Below, piece by piece: positions 55,691-64,000 of a stretch of 64,000 nucleotides of DNA; positions within the stretch are counted from its first letter, which is position 1; every line of letters starts with the position of its first letter. The translations under genes were made by a program, and so were the position numbers. The stretch spans positions 121,543,970-121,607,969 of the forward strand of contig CM043962.1 of the NCBI GenBank assembly GCA_014529385.2, in the 5' to 3' direction. The notes beneath the pieces were generated by a model, which saw nothing but the letters and a program-made list of their open reading frames with translations, did no database searches and was not told the DNA's origin. The DNA is from Adiantum capillus-veneris (taxonomy: Eukaryota; Streptophyta; Polypodiopsida; Polypodiales; Pteridaceae).

Positions 55691-57631
55691 TCAATAAAGT
55701 CCTGTCGTTTTGAGCATCTGCAAATGTGATTCGTATCGTAGGTTGCCGATGGTCAAGGTTGGGCCGAATATTTTGCTTTCGTGGGTGAAAAAGCCGGTGT
55801 AGAAAGCTTCTTCGAATGTTTGCATGTGGAAGCTAGGCAAAAACATAATCCTTTGGTATAGGAGGTGTAACACTTTTGAAGAAGGCTGCAATGAAAGATC
55901 GTACATCATATCAGACACCGTGTCGGCCGTCGATAGTAGACTCGAGGTCGTGGCTTTATCTGGCGCGAACACTTCAATGCAAGCTAAGAAAGTCCTGCAG
56001 ATTTTCTTGAGCATCTGACATGAAAGGTCAGGAGAGCCAATAAAGAGCTTGATGGTGCCCGTTAGGGTTTTCACCATGTAGGCTTTACCTATTCTCTCTC
56101 TTGCCTTTGGTCCTGGCATCCTGGGATAATTAAGCCAATTTGGCTTCTTTTCTGCAATCCTGCCATGCTCTTTCCAGTTTCTGACTCTTGGCACCGGGCA
56201 GAAGGTTGCATCCTCCCGGATCTCCTTTGGTGCCTCCACCAAGTAGATGAGGTAGGCTGGGTATTTGTTCAGCCAACCTTTCCTCCATCTAGGTTGTGAA
56301 TCTACTATCTTTTTTGATTGTTCCTCCTTTGTGATGTCGCCTTCGTAAAGAGCGACATACTGCTCCCCTTCTAGTCTCTTTTTCGTCTTTAGCACTTCAA
56401 ATTTCATCAAAGGGAAAGGCAGGCTAGGTTGCATCCACTGTTCATGGAGCACTTTTGTGTCTAGTCCCTGAAGTCTAATGGAGATCAGGAGTCTCCTCTC
56501 CCATTCCATTTCCGCCTTGGCACTCTCCTCTGCTGACTTTTCTATTTGGTCATGGAGCCTTTGTTCTTCTTCTTCAGAGATTCTTGAAGTCGAGGCCACC
56601 TCTTGAGCTGGGGCTAGATCTTCAATTGTGGTTGCCTCTCCAGTTTCTGGTAGCTCTATGGCTGCTCCACCTGATTCTTCTTGTGGTGTCTCTGTCTCTC
56701 TCCTTTGTTGCTCTTGTAGATCTTGGAGCTGTTTGCGGAGGGCCTCATTCTCTGTCCGTAGTGTTTGATTTTCTAATGTGAGCCTCTCCTCTGCGGCCAA
56801 TGATCCCTCCGCAATGTGCAACCTTTGCACCTGCTCTAATCTTAGCTCTCTTTGTAAGCTTCGGACCTGGTCTTCCAAAACTGGTACGATAGCTCCCTCT
56901 TGTTCGGTTCCTGCTCTGCTAGCTCTAGGGGTAGACCTGAGTCTAGTGATTGTTCTTTCTTGGAGCTCGACTCTTTCCCTTAGCTCAATGAGCTCATCCT
57001 TAGCCGCCTCCAACTCATCCTCTATCCGCTCCCTTGCTTCCTGTACACTTGTTACTTCTCTTGAAGCCTCGGCTAGTTGGAGTATCAAGCAGTCTCTCTC
57101 GTTTTCCGCGTCATAGAGTGATGCTTTATGACTTTCAGATTCAGTCATAGCATTCTCTAAATTTCTCTGCAACTCCGCTTCCCTTTGTTTGGCTGTCTCA
57201 ATCTCTACTTCCTTTGCCTTGGACCTTTCTTTTATCTTGCTGAGCAGTTCATGCACCATGTGCATGTCTTTTTCATCATCATCTGTCAACTCTAAAGCTC
57301 TTTCCGCCACCACCTCCACTGGCTTTGGCTCTTCTAGTATTTTCGGTTCGTCCAGTTTCTCTTCACTTTCTTTTTTACTCTTTGTCTTTTTCTCCGTCCC
57401 TCTCCGTTCATCTTGTTTTTGTAGGGTGATCCCATAAACTGCCTCAAGGGCCTCTTCTTCGGTGTATCCTATCTCTACCAGATCCTCATAATCATTTCTC
57501 TTTTGCTGAACCGGATCTATCTTCTTTTCTTTGGTCTCGGCTTCTGGCTTTTTCAAAACATCTGTGTCCACCTCTACTGTGGTCTCTTCCACAATTTTTT
57601 CCGTCTTCTTCGGGCTTGGTACATCAGTCAT
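55691..57631 (-). pseudogene. H 3'-proximal protein: coiled coil plus D-like domain
   Basis: 646 aa. Residues about 1-110 are Lys/Glu-rich. About 110-330 is a long heptad-rich coiled coil. About 360-646 is the domain shared with D: WERRLLISIRLQGL, FCPVPRVRNW, PNWLNYPRMPGP, YMVKTLTG, FLPSFHMQTFEEAFYTGFF. It ends early compared with D (about 45 residues shorter). It is the last frame before the polypurine tract. The frame extends upstream of its Met, through a TAG at about 57800, into the next ORF. Not a known gag or env; function unknown. Confidence 0.7.
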
Positions 57632-57753
57632 AGAGGGATGTTTGTCCTCAGCTTCCTTGGCTTTCTTTTTGTCGGCTTGCCCATCTTTCTCTTGAGGCTT
57701 AGTAGACCCATCTACTTTCCTTTTCCCCTTGTCGTCTTTTTTCAGCTCAGCTT

Positions 57754-58953
57754 TTAATTGTTGTACCTCCTCTTTAGTGTATGGCTCGACAGGTTGCTAC
57801 TCCAAAATAGCCTCTGACTCCTCATAAGCTTTATATATTGATCGTATTGATCAATATGTGGCCTGGCCGAGCTAGTTCCGACTTTAGTGGGGTCTGGCAC
57901 CCACTTTTCTTCAAAGTCACCCTTTAGAGCTCTTTCCGCTCTAAACTGCTCCACTAATCTTTCCATTCTTGCCGCTTTCTGACTTTTGGTTTGCTTGGGA
58001 GAAACCTTCTTCTTTACTTTCTTCTTAAGTGGCTCGTCCACATCCTCTTCAGGTTCTGAAACTACTTCTAGTTTCCGGCGTGCTCTTGTGGATGCCCTCT
58101 TGGATACTTCGGGTTGTTCTTCCTCCTCGTCGACTTCTCTAAGCCACTCATTCTGGGAGGGAGCCTTTGGCCACTGATCTCTAGCTCCAATAGCTTCATA
58201 AGCTATTCTTGTCAGAATTTCTGCTCCTCCTATGTATTTTGGCTTCTCATTGTGCATGGCAATTACTTGCTCGTGGATGTGTTGAGCGTAATTCACGTCT
58301 TTTGGTATATTGCTCTTTAATGCCCATGTGATGGTGGTCGCAATGGCATGGGGTGGTGTTGTATACTTTTGCGGTCTTTTACTGCAAACATGAAGAAATT
58401 GGTTGTACAGTCGGCAAAGGGTTGCCGCTCTTGGGTCCTTCATATCTCCATAGGTCGCATTCTGTTTCTTGGGCCCATAGACCTCTATGGCCTCCCTTCT
58501 TTCCCTGACCGAGCTCCCTTTGTTGTGCAGCTTCAATGCGTCTGCAATTAGCTGTGGAGTGATCTGTACTTCTACCTTCTCTCCATCCATGGCTGTCAAT
58601 GTGGCTTTTCCATCCTTCTGAATGGATGTTGCCAACTCGTACACTCTTCTTGTATCCACACCTAATGGTCTCGAGGTGAAGAAACTCTGCAAGTCTGCCC
58701 TTTCCAGGTACCTGCTGATGTCTTCTGACCTGCTATAATCTACCAATTCCTGTGGGATCATCGGTACATCCACCGCTTGCCCTTGAGGATCTCTGAAAGT
58801 CCCTTGGTAGATCTTTATTCCCTCTTTCTCCAATACTGCTTCCTCCACCGGCTTGAGGGTTTCTGCTGGAATGTCAAATGGTTCCGCTTCTGCAATAGCA
58901 TCTTTGATTGTCGGTCTTTTTCTCTTCGTTGCCGATGACTTGGTGGAATCCAT
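57754..58953 (-). pseudogene. H upstream protein, fused with the next ORF before decay
   Basis: 399 aa starting MDSTKSSATKRKRPTIKDA. A globular region at about 60-270 (DISRYLERADLQSFF, ITPQLIADALKLHNKG) could be the plant transposon-protein type seen in gypsy elements; I am not sure. Residues about 275-345 are acidic then Lys-rich (KKKVKKKVSPKQTK), likely nuclear-targeting. At IDQYDQYI the frame shifts; in the +1 frame it reads KAYEESEAILE, stop, QPVEPYTKEEVQQLKAEL and on into the 55691-57631 frame. One shift and one stop therefore separate two halves of a single protein of roughly 1080 aa. Confidence 0.65.
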
Positions 58954-59119
58954 GGATCCTGTAACTCCAATTTCAGAAGTTAGCGTCTTTTTAGTACTGA
59001 AAGCCGAAATGAAGCTTTTAACTATCCAAATGACTTGAAAATTGAAACATGAGCTATTCAGGGCCTAAGGATGCAAGGTAGGTGAAAAAATATGCAAAGT
59101 GGGCTCAAAATCATGCTGG

Positions 59120-60129
59120 AGACATCATACACGTATGATGTCTTTTGTGTCAAAATGACTTCATATTGGTTGTACTTGTAGCTGATAGTGTATACATGAT
59201 TATCATATGCTTGGATTTGAGTTTGGATCCCATTTGGTCAAGTTTTGGCCAATTTAGTCCAGTTCCGGCTCTTGGCAAAATTTTGAAAGGGAATTGGATT
59301 TTATGATCCAAATTGGATAAAACTTGGTGGTTCACTTTCAAATGGCATGTAGATCACTTCTGTTTGGTGGTTGAAGCCCTGAGGTGCCAAAATCACATAG
59401 TGAGACATCATACGCGTACGATGTCTTTTAGTGTATTTTTGGACCAAATTTCTCTATAAGCTTGGATTTGGCTTTAGATAGGCTTATTCAGTGGATTTAT
59501 GAAGTTTGGATAGATTTTGGGCTAAAATGGCTCTGGAGACATCATACGCGTATGATGTCTTTTTCATCAATTTTGCATGGGATTGGTTCTGTGGACTCCC
59601 CATGTACTAGTGAAGGACTGTTCCTACTCAAATCTTGGTTTGGACTTGAGTATGTTGGATTTGGGCCAAAAATAGGCTTTAGGTGAAGGATTTTCTCTCA
59701 ATTGGGCTAATGGGGTGATCCTCTTGACCAAATGGTTCCAATTTTCATATGTAGCATGTATTAGATATATATAATGGATGTATGATGACAAATGAGCAGT
59801 TTTGGCTCTGTAAGTGCAAATAGACATCATACGCGTATGATGTCTTTTGTGTCAAAATGGTGCTTTTTGGTTCCAGATAGCTTGTAGATGTGTTTAACAA
59901 CAATCCTACAAAGTTTCAATGAGTTTGGAGTTATTTTGACAAAATTAGGACCAAAAATCAATTTTATGGCCTACTTTGCGTCTTTTTGGTTTTCCTTGGG
60001 TTTTCTAACTTCAATTCTCATGATACTTGGTTCATAGGATGTGATTAACATGTGGAATGAGGCTATGCACTCAAATGTTGAAATGGATGTGAAATTCATG
60101 CTGTGAGACATCATACGCGTATGATGTCT
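59120..60129. repeat. Array of five 24-bp palindromes
   Basis: Each is AGACATCATACG followed by its reverse complement. Copies: 59120-59143 (one change), 59403-59426 (one change), 59537-59560, 59822-59845 and 60106-60129 (three exact). Start spacings are 283, 134, 285 and 284 bp. The spacers between them are no longer alignable except next to the palindromes (often AAAAT...CTGG before, TTTTGTGTCAAAATG after). It lies in the untranslated region upstream of the 58953 start codon on the - strand. Confidence 0.95.
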
Positions 60130-61786
60130 TTTCTTGAAATGTTGGTCTTTTTGTGCAAAGAATGCTTTGTGCTAGTGCCCTAAGCCCTGCTAACTAGTTT
60201 TCAACTTAAAAAGTCATCAGTTTAGCTAAAAAGCCCCCTTATAGGCATTTCAGTCTCCGAAGTCGTCTTTTTGCCTTGGAGTTGAATTTCTTCAACTTTT
60301 CTTCTCGAGAGTTGCATTTCCAGCTCATTGGATATGTTGTGAAGCCATCTATTTGGTTGAACTTGGCTTTGGCTCCCCGTTCTCCATCTTTCTCCCTTTG
60401 GTTGCCCGAAAGCGTCTTTTTCACCATCGGTAAGTGAATCAGCTTTCTTTTGGGTTTTGCTTGCAAACATAAGTCATCGATAGTTACTTGAAGCTGCTTG
60501 TGAAGTTTCATTTCATTCGGTCGTCAATTTCAGCCGTTATGCCAAAATGACGCTTTGTGTGTCCGCAGCCAAATCAGTTGTTCCGACCTACTTTTTGTGA
60601 TTCAAACTTGGAGGTATTCTATGGTTGCATTGTCCTTGATGTGGTTGAACTTCCTGTGAAGTTTCGTGTTGTTTCGACAATTTTTTCTTGTTTGCCTCTT
60701 GCAGGCTCTGTTGACCTAGGGTTTTTCCAGTCGTTCTTTCTCGAGCTTTGAGTGTTAGAAACCCATCTTCTATACTAGGGTAACCCACCTATAAGTTCTT
60801 GCAAGGTTTGGTTAGGCGGTTGTGCCACTACCTAGCACTCTACCTCATTCCCCGTCTGCTCTTGTTTCTTGGTTTTGGTCAGTTTTCGCGACAAAAGTTA
60901 ATGATAAGCATCAAAAGCTTATGGCAACGAGTCTACCTCTCATGTCTGGTGTCCTCTGAGCTCTCGTGGAAGTCGTAGAAGGTCGTAGAAGGTCGTAGAA
61001 GATCTGTGCTCCTGTGGCTCTCTGCTCTTCTCCAAGAAGGTAATAGTGTGAATGAGCTTGAAAGTGATGTGAAAAATACTTAACTTCGGACTTCCCGGTT
61101 CACTTGCCACCAAATTTGTCATGTGCTCCTATCTCGTTGTGAGATGCGCTTTAGAATCTGAAATTTTCCAAATCGGACTCCGTTTGACCTGTTTTCTTAG
61201 AATTTCGTCCACTTGCCAAAATTGTGCCGTTTCGGACTTTCCGCAACTTTTTCAGAATTGTACCCAATTTTTACCATGGGTTGCCCTTGTCATTAGGACC
61301 ATCACCGCCTATTCTTTTCTTTTTTTCGATCTCATTTCACTCGCTTTTTTCTTATTTTTCTTTTACTTTTATTAAGAAAATCATAAAAAATAAAGGAAAA
61401 TAGAAAATTGAAGCCAAAAAATTCCAAACATACACAATAAATAGCTGGTAACCCTGTGTATATGAATATACACTTATTTGTGATTTTTGGACTTGGATTA
61501 TCACTTTTTTTCACTTTTTAGCTCCAAAAACACTCTTATTTAGTGATATTTACACGTCTAGAGACCCAAATTCATCATTTGATCTCTTCTTGTTGCAAAA
61601 CAAGGTATATAAGGGCATAAATATTATCAATATCCGCAATCAAACATAAAAATTGCAAAATCATGTAAGACACTGCCCTTGTAATATAATTTTTTATTTT
61701 TCTTTGTTTTTGTCGCTTGTAGCTGCTTTGTAGCTCTTGTATACCTGTATACCTCCTCCCCTCCTAGTCTGAGTCCTCCCGGACGA
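60130..61786. other. Non-coding region between the H pol relic and the palindromes
   Basis: No gene recognised. A 10-bp unit (GAAGGTCGTA) repeats about three times at 60967-61000. At about 61757-61770 the - strand reads GAGGGGAGGAGG shortly after the stop of the pol relic, which may be a polypurine tract and the start of an LTR that I cannot delimit. Confidence 0.45.
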
Positions 61787-62659
61787 CTATGAAGTGTCTG
61801 TGGGCGAAGCATTGTAGTTTTTTTGGTCATAAGTTCCCAATGCAATTGTAGAGCGATGATATAACAGTCTTTCCAATAAATCTGCTCTTTGTTTGATTGA
61901 AGGATTGGTGGTCGGGGTTTGGGTTGATTTTGGCACTTCGGTAGTAGAATCAGTAGATGGATTCTTCTTTACCTTGTTGTTCTTTTTCACAATCCAAATC
62001 TGCTTCCGCTTCGCTTGTGCTTGCCACAAACTCTTTGCGACCCAAACCTGCTTTGTTCTTTGTGTTGATTTCCTCGCCTTGAAATACCTAGGAGTTTTCG
62101 TGGATTGTAGTGAAGGGAGTTCCTGTTTACAAATCCTTGGGATCCAAATTTGCTTGCTATAGCTTTGTGCCCTCATGAACTTCTTTGGAATCCATATCTG
62201 TTTCACTGTCCTTGATTGTCTGGAATCACTCTGTTGTTTGGTATTGAAGACTTTGTTTTCCCTCTTTGTGTTCTCTGGCACAACCTTTTTTGGTCTCCAT
62301 ACCAACTTTGACTCCGTTTTTTCCCAAGGTTGAGCTGTTATATTATTGCTTGTCTTCCTTATCCAATGTTGAGAGTTCCTCGTCAAAGAGTAATCCGGTT
62401 GTATAGAAACTTTTGGTTGCCATTGCTTCTTCTTTTTCTATGGTTGTTGTTTACCTTTGTTCTTGGATTCTTCCTTTGGAGTTGGCTCTGCTCCTTTGGT
62501 GAACTTAACTGATTAACTTTCACCTTCGTATTTGATAAGCACTGATTTAGAACTCCAGTCAATCATTGCATTGTATTGCTTCTGCCATGGTTGTCCTAGC
62601 AATAATGGATGTTGTGTAGCTTGGTCTTCAACCACGTAAAACATATGAGGATACACATA
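61787..62659 (-). pseudogene. H pol relic: end of second retropepsin and WxPK-repeat tail
   Basis: Same frame as the ORF upstream of it, separated by TAG at 62660. It first completes a retropepsin (YVYPHMFYVVEDQ, LLLGQPWQKQYNAMIDW). Two further in-frame stops follow in a Lys-rich stretch. From 62386 it is open for 199 aa with a repeated motif: KLVWRPKK, KQIWIPKK, KQIWIPR, KQVWVAK, KQIWIVKK, set among basic residues. Such motifs resemble basic linkers of plant retroelement polyproteins; RNA or DNA binding is only a guess. It ends NASPTDTS. Confidence 0.65.
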
Positions 62660-64000
62660 CTAGTTAATCTGTATATGTAAAACTGTGCATCCGACAGTTT
62701 TGATTGAATTCTCAGAGTAACTCTTTAACTCTTGCTTGGTAGTTTGTAATTTAGTGTCATTTGTCAATTGTCTATACAAACTGAGTGAAAGTAGATTAGT
62801 TTGAGCTCCTGAATCCAATAGTGCTCTGGCTTTGATTTGGTTGGTTCCTACTTTGCATTCAATGATGGGTTCTTCTATGTCATTATCCATTTCTGTTATA
62901 CTGACTGCGTTTATTAGTATTGCTCCTTCATTGCGCTGTTTCTGACGCAGTAGTCTTCTTTTCTCCATTCTTTCCTTCGCCTCGGCTTGCGCTTCCTCCA
63001 CAATCTTTTTCTTTTTCTGGACACGCAGCTTTTCTTGATGTATTTTGAGAAGCATGTCTTGGGTTAGCGGCAAAAGATACTTTTTCACTCTGCATCCACT
63101 AATCCAATTGGGCATTTCTTCTCCGTCTAATGTAGCAAGCTTGACGGCTCCACTTGGTGATAGATCTTTAATCACCAGAGGTCCCATCCCTTGCTTTTTA
63201 AGCTTCTTAGCATGCTGTTTCAGAGTGTAAACTAGGACATAGTCCCCAACCTTAAACTCTTTAGTCCGCACATGCTTATCAAAAAATTCCTTTTGTCGCC
63301 TTTTTTGAGCGTAGATAGAAGCTACTGCTTTTAGGCGAAGCTCGTCTAGCTTTTCCAGTGTATCGTTCTTTTCAGTTTCTTTTTCGAGTATAGTTCTCAG
63401 CATGAAGTACGGAACTACGTCGTACCCGTCCTTGTCGCAAAATTTCGTTGTGGGACCATCCGGAATTGCAGAAACATCTAGGATTGCTAGAATGTGTGTC
63501 CATTCTAATGGTTCAAGCGTGTCCTCTAGAAAGGGTTCTCCTATATAAGTTTCGTCTTCGATAGCCCTTTTTAAAACATATTCTTCTCGCCTTAGACTTC
63601 CACATTTCGAGGCTCCACACATCCATAACTCCTTGGGCTTACCTAACCAAGCTGGAAATTCGGATTCCGCCAAAGTAGCTGAATCAAAATCCTCTACCGG
63701 TGTTCGGTTCACATCTTTGTAGCTATGGTCTCTCAGGTTCACACGTGTAGTGGTTTCCATATTTCTCAGGTATATGTGATCGTAGCCCCAATCCTGGACC
63801 ATTTTCAATTGTCTCATGAATGGTCTTCCCAGTATGATATCATAGTTATTCTCCTTGCCAAAATCGACAATAGCAAAAGTATGTTCGTATTCAATGCCGC
63901 AAGAAGTTACTACGACTTTCTCTAATAACCCCATAGGTTTCTCCATGTGTCCATCTGCTAATTGGAGTTTCAACCTAGTCTTCCTTATTGCTGGTTTCTC
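62660..64000 (-). pseudogene. H pol relic: protease end, integrase tail, second protease; RT absent
   Basis: Open to the window edge, so the start is not seen. At the upstream end is the C-terminal half of a gypsy-type retropepsin (YDIILGRPFMRQLKMVQDWG, then YDHIYLRN). About 130 residues later, with no RT or RNase H between, comes an integrase C-terminal region (RRQKEFFDKHV, FKVGDYVLVY, GPLVIKDLSP). A Lys/Glu-rich helix follows, then a second retropepsin opening with RALLDSGAQTNLLS. The frame halts at IQIN-TAG. It looks like an in-frame fusion of pol ends, hence a non-autonomous derivative. Confidence 0.7.

Noticed and set aside
55691-58953. H coiled-coil protein as a host gene
   Set aside because: It lies directly before a polypurine tract and LTR, has a retroelement paralogue in D, and is broken by a shift and a stop.
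59120-60129. CRISPR-like array
   Set aside because: Spacing near 284 bp, plant context and no cas genes; the repeats are palindromes in a retroelement region.
61332-61375. Short frames in the AT-rich stretch around 61.1-61.5 kb
   Set aside because: Low-complexity Phe/Leu/Lys runs with no domain or conservation.

Overview
The window is repeat-rich land-plant nuclear DNA. The evidence is LTR retrotransposons with plant-type primer sites (TGGTATCAGAG, complementary to initiator tRNA-Met), Ty1/copia and Ty3/gypsy polyproteins of plant type, a CACTA-type TNP2 transposase relic with introns, a tRNA-Lys-derived SINE head, and many (GA)n/(CT)n tracts. I see no intact ordinary host gene. The species cannot be told from this.

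Left half (1-30.4 kb) is one nest of insertions. A copia element, A (1170-29561; 192-bp LTRs; target duplication AGGAC), split an older retroelement gene, D (796-1169 plus 29567-30161). A was in turn hit by gypsy element B1 (4863-11458, + strand), an unclassified 5.4-kb insertion C (11669-17103), and gypsy element B2 (18510-29303, - strand). B1 and B2 are one family with about 2.5-kb LTRs, 4-bp target duplications and two RNase H domains (Tat-like). B2 is nearly intact, with one frameshift. Without its insertions A is about 5.6 kb. C carries three tandem, near-perfect RNA-type hairpins.

Middle (30.4-47.8 kb): a CACTA TNP2 relic (30369-32554), then a 1.4-kb duplicated segment (33183-34612 and 45371-46705) flanking copia debris. 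Element E (36885-44836, - strand) has only gag-protease relics. A second fragment of the same family is at 34613-36415. Copia element F (40072-44707, + strand) sits inside E's 5' LTR. A tRNA-Lys SINE-like unit follows at about 46.78 kb.

Right (47.8-64 kb): copia element G (47776-49447, - strand) kept its RT/RNase H but lost nearly everything upstream, down to 23 bp of its 5' LTR. A lone retroelement RNase H relic, a minisatellite with an open frame (52219-52665) and a large - strand retroelement H follow. H has an LTR (54714-55640), a long coiled-coil protein related to D, an array of five 24-bp palindromes (59120-60129), and a pol relic that goes from a protease straight to an integrase tail and then a second protease (61787-64000).

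The most unusual signals are the palindrome array, the triple hairpin in C, the paired small leader ORFs of the B family, and the RT-less double-protease polyprotein. Boundaries with matching target duplications are firm; family names and functions beyond visible motifs are inference.
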